From: Acidobacteriota bacterium
Lineage (GTDB): Bacteria > Acidobacteriota > Terriglobia > UBA7540
Reading direction: 5' to 3'
Assembly (NCBI GenBank): GCA_902812365.1
Contig: CADDZC010000003.1
Coordinates: 1-64,000 of the forward strand
DNA length: 64,000 bases
A program made the translations under genes and the position numbers. The notes beneath the pieces were generated by a model. It was not told where the DNA came from. It saw only the letters and a program-made list of their open reading frames with translations, and searched no databases. Positions 9,727 to 23,379 of this stretch are shown here, piece after piece. Every line of letters begins with the position of its first letter. The first letter of the stretch is position 1.

Positions 9727-9814
9727 GGGCCAGCCAAGCGATCCGGTCCGCAACCGATCCAGCAGCGCCGTTTCCACCGCCGGCGCCGGATTCGCCGATC
9801 CGGGCGCGAATCGA

Positions 9815-12346
9815 TTACTTCACCACAATGTTCACCAACTTCTTCGGCACGATGATGATCTTCGCCACGTTCCGCCCGTTCAAATGGCGGGCGACGGCGT
9901 CGAGCGCGCGCCGGCGAACTTCGTCTTCCAGCGCCTCCACCGCGACCTGAATCCGCGCCCGCACCTTGCCGTTCACCTGCACCGGCAGTTCCAGCTCTTC
10001 GACGGCCGCCAGCGCCGCATCGTGCGCCGGCCATGAAGTTTCGAGCGTGGACGCCGGGTTCCCGAGCGCTTCCCACATCTCGTCGGCAAGGTGAGGGGCA
10101 AAAAGCGACAGAATCAGCACCAGGCGCGAGAGAGCATCCTTGAGCACCGAAGCTCGAATCCTGCCGGCTTCGGCGGCCGGCTCGAGGTCGCTCAACTCGT
10201 TCACAAGCTCCATGGCCATGGCAATATCCGTGTTGAAGTGCCAGCGCTCCTCCATGTCCTCGCTGACGTGCCGAAGGGTTTGATGGACCTTCCGCAACAG
10301 GCGGCGCTCCTCCGGCGCGAGATCGGCGCGCGAAACCTCCCCGACTTCCACACCCTGCAGCCGCTTCGCCTGCTTCGCCACCAGCCGGTAAACGCGATTC
10401 AGAAACCGCCACCCGCCCTCGATGCCCGCGTCGCTCCACTCCAGGTCCTTCTCCGGCGGCGCCGCAAAGAGCATGTACAGCCGCACCGTGTCGGCCCCGT
10501 ACTTCGCGCACATTTCGACCGGATCGACGACGTTGCCCTTCGATTTCGACATCTTGGCCCCGCCGTGGATCACCATGCCTTGCGTGAAGAGGCGGTTTAC
10601 AGGCTCGCTAAAGTCCACCAAACCAATATCTTGCATGACTTTTGTAAAGAATCGCATGTAAATCAGATGCAAGATCGCATGCTCGATCCCTCCAATGTAC
10701 TGATCCACGGGAAACCAGTATCGAACCGCGTCCCGGTTGATCGGGGCGGTGGAAATCTTCGGGTCCGTGTAACGGTAAAAGTACCAGGACGAATCGACGA
10801 ACGTATCCATCGTGTCGGTTTCCCGCCGCGCCGCGCCGCCGCATTTCGGGCAGCTCGTATGCACGAATTCCGGCACCAACGCCAGAGGTGATTGCCCTTT
10901 TCCCGTCAGCGTGACGTTCGACGGCAACAACACCGGCAGGTCCGCTTCGGGGACCGGCACGATGCCGTCCGCCGGACAGTAAATAATGGGAATCGGCGTC
11001 CCCCAATACCGTTGCCGCGAGATGCCCCAGTCTTTCAGGCGATATTGCACCGTTCCCTTCCCAAAGCCTTTCTGCTCGGCGTCCCGGGTCATCCGCGCGA
11101 TCGCCTCTTCCGACACGAGACCGGAATAAGGCCCGGACTCGACCAAGCGCCCGTACTCGGTAAAAGCCGCCGCCAGGGCGGGACTGGCCGCGTTCGCCGC
11201 CGCGGCTCCACCTCCTGCCCGCCCGCCCGCCGGCCCCGCAGAGTCTTTCGGTACAATCACCGTCCGAACCGGCAAGCCGTACGCCCGGCAAAATTCGAAG
11301 TCGCGCTGATCGTGCGCCGGGACGGCCATGACGGCGCCGGTCCCGTATTCCATCAGGACAAAATTCGCCAGCCAGATCGGCACCTCCTCGCCGTTGTAAG
11401 GATTGCGGGCCTTAAAGCCGGTATCGGCACCCTGTTTCTCCAGGTTGACTTCGACCCGGGCTCGCACCACCGACGCCCGGATGCGCTCCGCTTCCGCGCG
11501 CAGCTTTTCCGGCCAGGGCGACCGCACGATCAGCTTCTCCACCAGCGGATGGTCGGGAGCCAGGAACACGGCCGTGCAGCCGTAAATCGTATCGACGCGG
11601 GTGGTGAAAACCCGCACCCGCTCGCCGAGCGCCTCGACGGAAAAATCGATCTCGGTGCCCAGCGACTTACCGATCCAGTTGCGCTGCATGGTGAGCACGC
11701 GTTCCGGCCAACGGACGAGCTCTTTCATGTCGTCGAGCAGGCGCTCGGCGTAAGCGGTAATCTTCAGGAACCACTGCTCGAGCTCCCGCTCGATGACCGG
11801 CGTCTCCTCGTGGCGCCAGCAGCATCCGTCCACCACCTGCTCGTTGGCCAGCACCGTCTCGCACTGCGGGCACCAGTTGACGCGGCTGCGCTTTCGGTAC
11901 GCTAGCCCGCGCTCGTACATCTTGATGAAGAACCACTGGTTCCACCGGTAGTATTCGGGCACGCAGGTGGCCACTTCGCGCCGCCAATCGTAGCTAATCC
12001 CCAGGCGCTTCAGCTGCTCGCGCATCCGGGCGATATAACTGAACGTAAATTCCGACGGATGACGCTGGCTCTTGATGGCCGCGTTTTCGGCGGGCAGGCC
12101 GAAGGCGTCCCAGCCGATCGGATGCAGGACGTTGTATCCTTTCATCCGCTGATAACGCGCCAGAGCGTCGCCAATCGCATAGTTGCGCACGTGCCCCATG
12201 TGAATGTCGCCGGACGGATACGGCAGCATTTCGAGCACGTAATACTTCTGGCGGGAGGGATCGGCTTCGGACTCAAACAGCTTTTCCGCCTCCCAGCGCG
12301 CCTGCCACTTCGCTTCGATCTGTTGGGGATCGTAATTAGAATCCAT
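9815..12346 (-). CDS. leuS: Leucyl-tRNA synthetase
   Basis: Class I aminoacyl-tRNA synthetase charging tRNA-Leu. 843 aa, normal length. The HIGH signature is [11 protein letters not shown] (42-52) and the KMSKS loop is [15 protein letters not shown]1 editing domain with the Thr-rich FTTRVDT motif lies between them. The C-terminal region ends in a [15 protein letters not shown]-type tail. Start ATG 12346 shares its A with the stop codon of nfo (TGATG), so translation is coupled; a start 12 bp further upstream is possible. A Gly/Ala/Pro-rich stretch near residue 390 looks like a variable insertion. Confidence 0.97.
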   Translation of the reverse strand: MDSNYDPQQIEAKWQARWEAEKLFESEADPSRQKYYVLEMLPYPSGDIHMGHVRNYAIGDALARYQRMKGYNVLHPIGWDAFGLPAENAAIKSQRHPSEFTFSYIARMREQLKRLGISYDWRREVATCVPEYYRWNQWFFIKMYERGLAYRKRSRVNWCPQCETVLANEQVVDGCCWRHEETPVIERELEQWFLKITAYAERLLDDMKELVRWPERVLTMQRNWIGKSLGTEIDFSVEALGERVRVFTTRVDTIYGCTAVFLAPDHPLVEKLIVRSPWPEKLRAEAERIRASVVRARVEVNLEKQGADTGFKARNPYNGEEVPIWLANFVLMEYGTGAVMAVPAHDQRDFEFCRAYGLPVRTVIVPKDSAGPAGGRAGGGAAAANAASPALAAAFTEYGRLVESGPYSGLVSEEAIARMTRDAEQKGFGKGTVQYRLKDWGISRQRYWGTPIPIIYCPADGIVPVPEADLPVLLPSNVTLTGKGQSPLALVPEFVHTSCPKCGGAARRETDTMDTFVDSSWYFYRYTDPKISTAPINRDAVRYWFPVDQYIGGIEHAILHLIYMRFFTKVMQDIGLVDFSEPVNRLFTQGMVIHGGAKMSKSKGNVVDPVEMCAKYGADTVRLYMLFAAPPEKDLEWSDAGIEGGWRFLNRVYRLVAKQAKRLQGVEVGEVSRADLAPEERRLLRKVHQTLRHVSEDMEERWHFNTDIAMAMELVNELSDLEPAAEAGRIRASVLKDALSRLVLILSLFAPHLADEMWEALGNPASTLETSWPAHDAALAAVEELELPVQVNGKVRARIQVAVEALEDEVRRRALDAVARHLNGRNVAKIIIVPKKLVNIVVK

Positions 12347-13251
12347 CAAGCCGAGCACCTACTCCCGATCTTGGAGCGGCGATGTGGCAGCGCCGGGAAG
12401 CCGGCCGGCCCGCCCGCGGCCAAGGCTCGCATCATCCGCAAATTGCGCCTGTCATCCCCCGGCCGATCCACGGGTGTCTCGCAGATGAAAGGGAGGGAGG
12501 CCAGTTGCGGGTGGCGCACCAGGCGCCCGAACGCTTCCTTGCCGATCCATCCCTTGCCGATGTGCTCGTGCCGGTCGACGCGCGACCCGAAGGCCGATTT
12601 CGAGTCGTTGGCGTGGATCAGCCGCACGTTTCGAAGGCCCACCGTCTGATCGAGGGCACGAAGGGTTTCCTCCAAGCCCTCCGGCGTGTGGATCGGATAC
12701 CCGGCCGCGAACAGGTGCGCCGTGTCCACACAGGCGCCGACCGGCAGGCCCTTGGCGGCGGCCAGAATTTCCGCCACCTCCTCGAGCCTCCGCCCCAGCG
12801 CCGATCCCTGGCCGGCCGTATTCTCCACCAGGATCTGAAGTCCATTGAGGGGTAAGTCGCGGGCGGCCTCCGCCAGCGAATCCACCAGCGCGGCCCTGGC
12901 GGAGGCCGCTTCGCCACCCCTCGCACTTCCCGGATGGATCACCACGTAATCCGCGCCCAGCGCCAGCGCCCGGCCCAATTCCCGGCGAAAGGCGGCAATC
13001 GACATCCGGCGGATCACCGGCTGGGCCGAGGCGAGATTGAGGAGATAATTGGCGTGAACGGCCACCGGGTTCTGTCCGTATGCGGCGCGCGCCCGCCGAA
13101 ACCGTTCGCAAGCCTCCGGCTCCGGATCCGCCGCCTTCCATCCTCGCGGGTTGGCCGAGAACATTTGAAAAGTGTCGCAGCCGATGCGCCGGGCATGATC
13201 GACGGCGTTCTCGACGCCTCCGGCAATCGAGGTGTGAACCCCCACGCGCAA
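12346..13251 (-). CDS. nfo: Endonuclease IV (AP endonuclease)
   Basis: Cleaves DNA at abasic sites using three zinc ions. The 301-aa product carries every metal-ligand motif of the family: HANYLLN, VIHPGS, LVENTAG, VDTAHLFAAGY, IHANDSK, DRHEHIGKGWIG and ICETP. Start chosen as TTG 13251, which has GGAG 6 bp upstream and gives the typical N terminus RVGVHTSIAGG; the open frame reaches 13428 without a better start. First gene of a coupled nfo-leuS-guaA run. Confidence 0.93.
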   Translation of the reverse strand: MRVGVHTSIAGGVENAVDHARRIGCDTFQMFSANPRGWKAADPEPEACERFRRARAAYGQNPVAVHANYLLNLASAQPVIRRMSIAAFRRELGRALALGADYVVIHPGSARGGEAASARAALVDSLAEAARDLPLNGLQILVENTAGQGSALGRRLEEVAEILAAAKGLPVGACVDTAHLFAAGYPIHTPEGLEETLRALDQTVGLRNVRLIHANDSKSAFGSRVDRHEHIGKGWIGKEAFGRLVRHPQLASLPFICETPVDRPGDDRRNLRMMRALAAGGPAGFPALPHRRSKIGSRCSA

Positions 13252-13458
13252 GTTGTTCTCCAAACGATTAACAAGGCATCGTAACAGAGGGCTCGCGGGC
13301 GAATCAACCCCGGCCAACCCGGAACGGTTCGGGGGCGCGGTCTCGCGCTGGGCCCGGGGGAACCGCGGCTCGTCCCGCGGGCCGTGCCCTTGGTGCCCAT
13401 CCCCGGCGGTGATAGACTCTTCTTTCACCCGACGGGATTAATCAGGAGCGGGGCCGAC

Positions 13459-14493
13459 ATGTTGGTGGTGATGAAGCCGCAGGCCAGCGAAGACGACATC
13501 CGCCGAGTCTGCGAGAAGATCGAGTCGATGGGTTTCCGGCCCCATCCCATACCGGGCGCGCAACGGACGGCCATCGGCATCACCGGCAATCCGGGCTCGC
13601 TGCCCCCCGAGGAATTTGAGGCCTTGCCGGGCGTCGCCGAGGCCATCCCGGTCTCGAAACCGTACAAGCTGGTCAGTCGCGAGGTGAAGGCGGAAGACTC
13701 CCGGGTGCGGGTGGGACCGCCGGGCCGAGAAACGGTGGTTGGCGGGCCGGAGCTGGCGATCATCGCCGGACCGTGCGCGGTCGAGAGCCGCGAGCAGGTG
13801 TTTCTGGCGGCGCAGCGCGTACGCCAGGCCGGCGCCCGGCTGTTTCGCGGCGGCGCCTTCAAGCCTCGAACTTCGCCTTACAGCTTTCAAGGACTGGGTG
13901 AAGAGGGCCTGAAGCTGCTGGCGGAAGTGCGGCAGGAATTCGGCCTCGCCATCGTCAGCGAGACCATCGATCCGGAGAACTGCGACTTGGTGGAGCCGTA
14001 CGTCGACGTGCTGCAGATCGGCGCGCGCAACATGCAGAATTTTTCGCTGCTCAAGCGCGCCGGCCGCGCCCGCAAGCCCGTGCTTCTGAAACGCGGCTTG
14101 TCGGCCACCCTCGAAGAATTTTTGATGGCGGCCGAGTACATCTTATCCGAGGGCAACTACAACGTCATCTTGTGCGAGCGGGGGGTGCGAACCTTCACCG
14201 ACCACACCCGCAACACGCTGGATCTGAGCGTGATTCCGGCGGTCAAAACGCTCTCCCACCTGCCCATCATCGTCGATCCGAGCCACGGCACCGGCAAGCG
14301 CGACAAGGTGTTGCCGATGGCGCGCGCGGCCGTGGCCGCCGGAGCCGACGGCCTGATGATCGAGGTGCATCCGGACGCCGACCGCGCCAAGTCCGACGGT
14401 TTCCAATCGCTCTATCCGGATCAGTTCGAAGCGCTCATGGCCGAGGTCCGGGCCATTGCCCGGGTGCTCGGGCGGACGGTGGGCGACAACTGA
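13459..14493 (+). CDS. aroF: 3-deoxy-7-phosphoheptulonate (DAHP) synthase, AroA/AroG-beta type
   Basis: First enzyme of the shikimate pathway, joining PEP and erythrose 4-phosphate. The 344-aa product has an N-terminal ferredoxin-like domain (about 1-70, [17 protein letters not shown]...) as in the Thermotoga-type enzyme, where it mediates feedback regulation by aromatic amino acids. The barrel carries [44 protein letters not shown] and [14 protein letters not shown] lies 11 bp before ATG 13459. It is divergent from nfo. Confidence 0.94.
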   Translation: MLVVMKPQASEDDIRRVCEKIESMGFRPHPIPGAQRTAIGITGNPGSLPPEEFEALPGVAEAIPVSKPYKLVSREVKAEDSRVRVGPPGRETVVGGPELAIIAGPCAVESREQVFLAAQRVRQAGARLFRGGAFKPRTSPYSFQGLGEEGLKLLAEVRQEFGLAIVSETIDPENCDLVEPYVDVLQIGARNMQNFSLLKRAGRARKPVLLKRGLSATLEEFLMAAEYILSEGNYNVILCERGVRTFTDHTRNTLDLSVIPAVKTLSHLPIIVDPSHGTGKRDKVLPMARAAVAAGADGLMIEVHPDADRAKSDGFQSLYPDQFEALMAEVRAIARVLGRTVGDN

Positions 14494-14542
14494 ATCTGAG
14501 AACCCGCAACCCAAGCGGGGAAGGGGCGAAGCGGCGTCGAAT

Positions 14543-14601
14543 TTCAAGTGCAACTTGAAGTCGAAGAGAGGCCTTTCATGGCGAATGTCGACGCGTCGAC
14601 A
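14543..14601. repeat. Palindromic element, copy 1 (ACTTGAAGTC box plus TGTCGACGCGTCGACA)
   Basis: TTCAAGT-GCA-ACTTGAA forms an inverted repeat at 14543-14559, giving the ACTTGAAGTC box at 14553-14562. A perfect 16-bp palindrome TGTCGACGCGTCGACA follows at 14586-14601. The second part lies inside codons 4-8 of the YVTN-protein gene. The same pair of motifs occurs at 20576-20635 and 23504-23548. Confidence 0.6.
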
Positions 14602-15858
14602 CGACCCCGAACGCAACCCGCCACAGCCCGCCCCGGGCCGCGATCAGGCCGCCAACTGCTGGCTCGCCGAAAACGCCCGGCCGGCCGGCTCGCGGCTCTC
14701 GGCGGCCTGGCGTTCCTGTCCGCTTGCGCCCACCAGCGGCCGGCTTCTCCCCGGCCCTACCTCGCCTTCGTGGCCAACCAGGGCAGCCATGCCGTGTCGG
14801 TGGTGAACCTCGCCACGTTCCGCGCCGTGACCACCTTGCCGGTGGCGGCGGCGCCGACCCGGCTTGTGGCCCGGCCCGGCAAGGGGGAAATTTGGGTGGT
14901 GGGACGGTCGGGCGAAGCCACGGTGATCGATGTGGCAGCCTTGCGCGTCGCCGCCACGGCGCCGATCGGAAAATCGGCCAGCGACCTGTTTTTTTCCCCG
15001 GACGGGGATCGCTTTTACGCCATCAACGGCGAGACGGGTGCCGTCACGTTTGGGGAAGGCGAGCCGGGCAAGATACCGCGCGCGAGCGGGACAACCCTGA
15101 AGGCGGTCTACCGATACGGTGGCGGAAGCCTGACGCGCGACGGCAAAACGTTAATCCTCTCCGACGCTGCCCGGAATTGCCTGGTGTTCGTCGATACCGG
15201 CGCTCGGAAAATCCTGGGAAGGGTGGCGACGGGCCGGCAGCCCCAAGCGCTCGCGACGCTGCCCGACGGCAGCAAGGTGTTCGTGGCCGAGGGCGCCGAG
15301 GACGCCGTCAGCGTCGTCGACGTGCCCAAGCGGCAGCTGCTGTCGAACCTGGAAATCGGCACGCGGCCGGGGACGATCATCCTGAAGCCGGACGGCGGCG
15401 AGCTCTTCGTCCTGGCCCAGGACGGCGGCATTATGACGATTGTCGACGCCTTTCATGACGACGTGGAGGAGACGTTCCCGATCGGACGCAATCCCGCCGC
15501 CGGCCTCTTCCGCAAAGACTCCGGCACCCTTTACGTCGCCAGCGCCGGGGACGGCTCCGTGACCGCCATCGACGTGGAGAACCGCGCCGTCCTGAACTCG
15601 ACGCAGGTCGGCGGCGCTCCGCGGGCGCTGGCGCTGACGCCCGACGAACGCTTTCTGGTGGCCGCGTGTCCGGATGACGGCAGCATCGCCGTCCTGCGGG
15701 CCGATCCCGCCGAACTGACCACCAAGGACTCGGCGCTGATCACGAAGATCCCGACGGGCGTGGCGCCTGTGGACGTCATCATCCCCAACTCGGGAACGGC
15801 GAGCGACACCCAGCGGTCCGGCCGCCGCTCGGCGTCGCGGTCCCGCCCGGGCGGATGA
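14578..15858 (+). CDS. YVTN-type beta-propeller lipoprotein
   Basis: 426 aa. After a basic N-terminal stretch of unusual length (about 45 residues) comes a hydrophobic segment with lipobox LSAC (LGGLAFLSACAHQ), so the protein is probably a lipoprotein. The rest is built of repeats such as YLAFVANQGSHAVSVVNLATF and VFVAEGAEDAVSVVDVPKRQLL, the YVTN/surface-layer beta-propeller fold. Relatives act in binding or as cytochrome-associated scaffolds; no ligand can be inferred. Start ATG 14578; the DNA around it contains a palindromic repeat that also codes. Confidence 0.75.
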   Translation: MANVDASTRPRTQPATARPGPRSGRQLLARRKRPAGRLAALGGLAFLSACAHQRPASPRPYLAFVANQGSHAVSVVNLATFRAVTTLPVAAAPTRLVARPGKGEIWVVGRSGEATVIDVAALRVAATAPIGKSASDLFFSPDGDRFYAINGETGAVTFGEGEPGKIPRASGTTLKAVYRYGGGSLTRDGKTLILSDAARNCLVFVDTGARKILGRVATGRQPQALATLPDGSKVFVAEGAEDAVSVVDVPKRQLLSNLEIGTRPGTIILKPDGGELFVLAQDGGIMTIVDAFHDDVEETFPIGRNPAAGLFRKDSGTLYVASAGDGSVTAIDVENRAVLNSTQVGGAPRALALTPDERFLVAACPDDGSIAVLRADPAELTTKDSALITKIPTGVAPVDVIIPNSGTASDTQRSGRRSASRSRPGG

Positions 15859-15901
15859 CGCGGCCGCGAACCGGCCGTCCGCTCATCCTGGGGTGGAGAG
15901 T

Positions 15902-18070
15902 CTACCAGTTTTGTAACTCTTTTGTAATCTGAAGAGTAAGCCATCCGTGTTCAGGAATCACTTGAAATGGCAACTCGTCTTTCCAGATGGCAACTTGCAG
16001 GCTGACACTGCTCTGGTCCGTGATACCCAAAAGCTGATAGGCGAAGCGAGCCTCAAAAATTCGCCCGAAGGCCGCGCGGAGGTTGTCGCCCCAATCGGAC
16101 TCGGCCAGCTTCCGCTCGTCGCGCCAAAAATTTAGAGCTGTCACTGCCCCGCCCCGGACCCGAACGTGCAGCCGGGCCCGGCGGTCGCCGTTGAAGTTGA
16201 TCCGGATGCCGAAGTCGGGATGTTCCTGGACGAAGACACGGTTGAAGTCCAGGCGCAAACAGAAGGCCTCTTCGCTGTAGCCGTAATAGACCACGTCGAC
16301 GCCGGTCACCAGGCCGTGCATCGAGCCGGCGCGCTGGGAAGGCGAGTAAACTCCGGCGCCGAGCCATTCGAAGTAGTTCGTCACGACGCCGTCCACTTGG
16401 GGCTCGATCGGGCCGGTGGGCGGCACGTTCAGAGCTTCGCCCCGCGGACGCTTGATCGGCACGGCCAATTCGTCGGGCGGCAGCGTTCCGAGCAGGCGGT
16501 AGACATTGCCCAGGTGCCGGCGGTAGAGCAGGTCGAACTCCTCATCGTTGGCTGTTGAGTGTTCGGGGCCATACCACCAGCACCAGTCGCTGCCCTCGGC
16601 AATCCACAGCTCCTGCTCTGCCAGCCGGCGTTTCGGCTCGGAGACCCCGGGCGCGGCCGAACGTTCGGCGAAAAAATCGCGCGCCTGGGCCAGCAGCTCC
16701 CACGCCCGATTGTCCTCCTCGGAGCCGATCCAAACGTCGAAATTGGCGTTGATCCACGAACCCGGCACCACGTGGGTCAGGCTGCCGCCTTCGGTCACTT
16801 CCAGCGCTTCACTGGCGGTCACGGTTTTCAGCTCCGGGTCGCAGGCCACCCGCCCGTAAAATCGCCGGAGAAACTCGCGGCCGTTCCGCGGATAAAACTC
16901 CCAGGCGTTTTCGCCATCGAGGATGATGGAGACGACGGCGGACCGGCCCGCCGTGGTGCGCCCGGCGGCATGAATTCGCCGGCAAAGATCGGCGGCGGCG
17001 GCATCCGGGTCCATGCGCGAGTAGACAAATCCGATCAGGTCCGACAGTTGATGGTCTCGAAACAGCAGGCTGATCTCGCGGCCGTCGGCCCGAAAGCGAT
17101 GCGGCCGGTAAAGCTCGCGACCGTCACGCAGCGTGCCGTCGCCGTCGCGTTCCAGCCCGATTCCCAGGCTGCGGCCGAGGACGCCCTCGTCGGTGGCCGC
17201 CCAAGCAAATCCTTCCTCGGCGGCGATCTTCAGAACTTCGTCGGAAACGCTTCCCTCGCTCGGCCACAGACCCCGCGGCGGCCGGCCGAACACTCGCTGG
17301 TGAAGCTCGCGGGCGGCCCGCAATTGCGCCCGCGCATCCTCAGGGTGGCGGAACGGAAGACTGGGCAGGGTGATCCCGGGATGCGACTGGGCCGCCACCT
17401 GGGTATCGCACAGCAGAGGGAGGATGGGATGATAGAAAGGCGAAGTGGAAAGCTCGATCTGCCCCCGTTCGCTCGCCGCGCGGTGCTCGTCGAGAACCGC
17501 TCTCATCAATTCGATCTCTTTGCCCTTCAGCAGAGCTTGGTCTGATTCCGAGTATCCCCGCTGCTTTTCAACCAGTGCCCGGATGGCGGGGTCGTTCGCT
17601 AAATAGATTTCGTCGAACCAGGCCAGTTGTGACACCACCTGCAGATCGCGCAGCTCCTCGACGCTGAACAGCGGTGCCATCGCCACACCGAGCTCCCAGG
17701 GTTTGGCCTTCTCATAGAGTTCCCGGAAGCGCGGGTAACGATAAAGCAAATTCTCACGATTAATCTGGAAGGCAAAGTAAAGAAGCCGCTTACGCTCCTC
17801 CGTGCTGAGCTTTTCCGCTGGCTGGAAGGCCAAATCGTAGGCCTCCTCGCGCGCCGCGTCGCGGACGTAATCCTCAAGCTGAACGATCAGCGACGGAACC
17901 AAGTTCACCGTCACGCGCACGCTCGGAAATTCCCGCAACATCGCTGCCATGCCGTAGTAGTCCTTGAGCGCGTGGAGCCGCACCCAAGGCATGGTGTAAG
18001 TGTCATCGTCGAGGTTTTTGTAAAAGGGCTGGTGCTGGTGCCAGAGCAGCATCAGATAAGTGGTCGGCAT
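15902..18070 (-). CDS. Glycoside hydrolase family 57 protein
   Basis: 722 aa. Region 1 LLWHQHQPFY is at residues 8-17. The nucleophile region is GLWPSEGSVS (Glu), and ATDEGVL is the likely acid/base segment. IILDGENAWEFYPRNGREFLRRFYGR and a helical C-terminal domain follow. GH57 enzymes act on alpha-glucans with retention (alpha-amylase, amylopullulanase, branching enzyme). There is no signal peptide, so the enzyme is probably cytoplasmic and acts on stored glycogen-type polymer or maltodextrin. Exact specificity cannot be assigned. Divergent from lptFG. Confidence 0.9.
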   Translation of the reverse strand: MPTTYLMLLWHQHQPFYKNLDDDTYTMPWVRLHALKDYYGMAAMLREFPSVRVTVNLVPSLIVQLEDYVRDAAREEAYDLAFQPAEKLSTEERKRLLYFAFQINRENLLYRYPRFRELYEKAKPWELGVAMAPLFSVEELRDLQVVSQLAWFDEIYLANDPAIRALVEKQRGYSESDQALLKGKEIELMRAVLDEHRAASERGQIELSTSPFYHPILPLLCDTQVAAQSHPGITLPSLPFRHPEDARAQLRAARELHQRVFGRPPRGLWPSEGSVSDEVLKIAAEEGFAWAATDEGVLGRSLGIGLERDGDGTLRDGRELYRPHRFRADGREISLLFRDHQLSDLIGFVYSRMDPDAAAADLCRRIHAAGRTTAGRSAVVSIILDGENAWEFYPRNGREFLRRFYGRVACDPELKTVTASEALEVTEGGSLTHVVPGSWINANFDVWIGSEEDNRAWELLAQARDFFAERSAAPGVSEPKRRLAEQELWIAEGSDWCWWYGPEHSTANDEEFDLLYRRHLGNVYRLLGTLPPDELAVPIKRPRGEALNVPPTGPIEPQVDGVVTNYFEWLGAGVYSPSQRAGSMHGLVTGVDVVYYGYSEEAFCLRLDFNRVFVQEHPDFGIRINFNGDRRARLHVRVRGGAVTALNFWRDERKLAESDWGDNLRAAFGRIFEARFAYQLLGITDQSSVSLQVAIWKDELPFQVIPEHGWLTLQITKELQNW

Positions 18071-18203
18071 AGGCAGAAACGCAAGTCCTTACGGTGTCGG
18101 AGTTAATGTGCTAGGATGAAACCGAGTCGGGGACTCGAGGCCGGGCCGGGAGGATCTCGGCATCGAGCTGTCCGGTTCGAGCTTGCCCCTGTGAGCTTCG
18201 GCC

Positions 18204-20516
18204 TTGCGGATACTCAGCCGCTACGTTTTCAAAGAGGTTGTCGCCCACTCCCTGCTGGGCCTCCTGGTTTTTACGTTCATTCTGTACATCCCCCAGCTCA
18301 GCCGGTTGCTGGAACTGACCGTGCGCCGCAATCTGCCTCCCGAGAGCCTGGCGCTGCTGTTTCTGATCCCCCTGCCCAGCCTTCTCGTGCTGACGCTGCC
18401 CATGGCGGTGCTGGTCGGAACCCTGATCGGCCTGAGCCGCATGGCGGCGGACGGGGAGGTGATCGCAGCGCGGGCCCTGGGCATGGGACTTGGCCAGTTC
18501 ATTCGGCCGGTGATGACCTACGCCGCCGCCGGATGGCTGTTGGCCTCCTGGATGAGCCTGGTCGTCGCCCCGCGCGCGGCGCTGAAGCTGGCCCGGATGG
18601 AAGCGGCCCTGCGCTCGAGCCAGACCAGCTACGAGATCGAGCCGCGCGTCTTCATCGAACAGTTCCCCAACCTGCTCCTGTATGTTGAGGACGTGCAGCG
18701 CGCCCACTCGGAGTGGCGCGGCGTTTTTCTGGCGGCCACGGCCACGCCCGATGCGCCGAAGGTGACATTAGCGGAAAGGGGCGCACTTGTCAACGACGGG
18801 GCGTCCCACCGGCTGACCCTCCATCTGGAGAACGGCACCGAGCACGAAACCGATCCGCAGCATCCGGACCGCTATTCCATCACGTCCTTCACCGTCACGG
18901 ACATTCCCCTCCCCGCCGGCCAGGCCGGCGAGGTCGTCACCGCCCATTCTCCGGCCACTCTGTCGGTGGCGGCGTTGGTTCGCCAGAGCCTTCGCGCCCC
19001 GGGATCCGATGACCGCCGAGCCGCTTTCCTCGAGCTCAATTACCGGCTCGCCCTGCCGGCGGCTACTCTGGTGCTCGCCTGGGTCGGCATTCCGCTGGGG
19101 CTGTTCAGCCGCAAGGGCGGGAAGTCGGTGGGAGTCATGATCACGGTGCTGCTGGTGTTCGTTTACTATATGCTGATGGCGGGCGGCCTCAGCTTTGCCA
19201 AGCAGGGCAAGGTTTCGCCCCTAGCCGGTCTCTGGCTCCCCAATCTGCTGTTCGCGGCCGCCGGCTTTCTGATCTTCAACCACATGCGGGGTGTCCGCGT
19301 GCGCCTGCAATTCATCCAGGACCGGTTGGATGACGCCGCGCGCGCCCTCCAGCACTGGGTTCGGCGGCGCTCAAGCCTGGCCAGTAATGGCCGCGCCGCC
19401 CGGCGACGCGCTCCTGGCCGGCGCTTCCCGCGGATTCTCGACTTGTACGTCATCCGCGGCTGGGCTTTTTACTTCTTGACGCTGCTGGTCGCCTTCAGCG
19501 GCGTCTACATGATCTTTGACTTCTTCCAGCTTCTCGGGGACATCGTGCGCAACCACGCCGGAGCCTGGCTGGTGCTGAATTACTATCGTTTCCTCTCCCC
19601 CCAGGTCTTGTATCTGATGCTTCCGCTGAGCATTCTGGTGGCAACGCTGGTGAACTTCAGCCTGCTCGCTAAGACGAACCAGGTTACCGCCGTCAAGGCC
19701 GTCGGCATCAGTCTGTATCGGCTGTCGGTGCCCGTCCTGGTGCTCGCCGCGCTGCTCGGCGCCGGCATGTTTCTGCTAGCCGAGGACTACTTGCCCGACA
19801 CCAACCAGCGCCAGAACGCGCTGCGGAACGAGATCAAGGGCAAGCCCCCCCAAACCTATCTGCGTCCCGACCGCGAGTGGATATTCGGCCAATCGAGCCG
19901 CATCTACAATTACCGCTTCTTCGATCCTGATCACAACGTTTTCGCCGATCTGTCGGTGTTCGAATTCGACCCCGCGACCTTTGCCATGACCCGGCGCATC
20001 TACGCGCGCCGCGCCTTTTGGGAGGCGCCGATCAACGGGTGGGTGTTGGAAGATGGCTGGGAACGCGACCTGGACGGCTCGAAAGTGACCGCGTACCGGC
20101 GCTTTGCCGTCACCAGTTATCGGGAGCTGACCGAGCCGCCTTCCTACTTCAAGAAGGAGGTCAAGACCTCCGAGCAGATGAGCGTCGGCGAGCTGCGGCG
20201 CTACATTGCCGAATTGCGCCAGAGCGGGTTCGACGTGGTGCAGCTTTCCGTCCAGTGGTATCGCAAATTCGCCTATCCGCTCATGGCCTTGGTGATCGTG
20301 CTGATCGCCATTCCCTTTTCATTCAGCATGGGGCGCAAAGGCGCGCTGACCGGTGTCGCCCTGGCCATCGGCATTGCCATCGTCTACTGGTCGAGCTCGA
20401 GCCTGTTTGAGGCCATGGGCAATCTGGACCAGCTGCCGCCCGCCGTGGCCGCCTGGTCGCCGGACTTGCTGTTTGGGCTGGGTGGAGTCTATCTGATGTT
20501 GAGGATGAGGACCTGA
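18204..20516 (+). CDS. LptF-LptG fused LPS export permease
   Basis: 770 aa containing two complete YjgP/YjgQ-type permease halves in one chain. Half 1 (about 1-380) begins MRILSRYVFKEVVAHSLLGLL. Half 2 (about 412-770) begins RILDLYVIRGWAFYFLTLLVAFSGVYMIFD. Each has about six transmembrane helices interrupted by a periplasmic beta-jellyroll domain. In most Gram-negatives LptF and LptG are separate and form a heterodimer with LptB to pull LPS from the inner membrane. The start is a TTG with no clear ribosome site, chosen because it gives the family N terminus. Confidence 0.9.
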   Translation: MRILSRYVFKEVVAHSLLGLLVFTFILYIPQLSRLLELTVRRNLPPESLALLFLIPLPSLLVLTLPMAVLVGTLIGLSRMAADGEVIAARALGMGLGQFIRPVMTYAAAGWLLASWMSLVVAPRAALKLARMEAALRSSQTSYEIEPRVFIEQFPNLLLYVEDVQRAHSEWRGVFLAATATPDAPKVTLAERGALVNDGASHRLTLHLENGTEHETDPQHPDRYSITSFTVTDIPLPAGQAGEVVTAHSPATLSVAALVRQSLRAPGSDDRRAAFLELNYRLALPAATLVLAWVGIPLGLFSRKGGKSVGVMITVLLVFVYYMLMAGGLSFAKQGKVSPLAGLWLPNLLFAAAGFLIFNHMRGVRVRLQFIQDRLDDAARALQHWVRRRSSLASNGRAARRRAPGRRFPRILDLYVIRGWAFYFLTLLVAFSGVYMIFDFFQLLGDIVRNHAGAWLVLNYYRFLSPQVLYLMLPLSILVATLVNFSLLAKTNQVTAVKAVGISLYRLSVPVLVLAALLGAGMFLLAEDYLPDTNQRQNALRNEIKGKPPQTYLRPDREWIFGQSSRIYNYRFFDPDHNVFADLSVFEFDPATFAMTRRIYARRAFWEAPINGWVLEDGWERDLDGSKVTAYRRFAVTSYRELTEPPSYFKKEVKTSEQMSVGELRRYIAELRQSGFDVVQLSVQWYRKFAYPLMALVIVLIAIPFSFSMGRKGALTGVALAIGIAIVYWSSSSLFEAMGNLDQLPPAVAAWSPDLLFGLGGVYLMLRMRT

Positions 20517-20575
20517 GCCGGTGCGGGCGCCCGGTTTCCGGCTCTTCATCACCGGCCATGACCGCGGGAGTGGCA

Positions 20576-20635
20576 ATGTCGGCGCGCCCACATCGGCCGG
20601 CCCGCGATGAAGTTAAAGCTTTACTTGAAGTCAGA
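20576..20635. repeat. Palindromic element, copy 2
   Basis: ATGTCGGCGCG at 20576-20586, followed by a degraded right arm, then ATGAAGTTAAAGCTTTAC and the ACTTGAAGTC box at 20623-20632. It lies between the convergent ends of lptFG and ppdK. It shares both boxes with copies at 14543-14601 and 23504-23548. Confidence 0.55.
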
Positions 20636-20667
20636 GCCCGCTCCGCCCCAGCCGCCGCCGATGCCTT

Positions 20668-23379
<2,712 letters not shown>

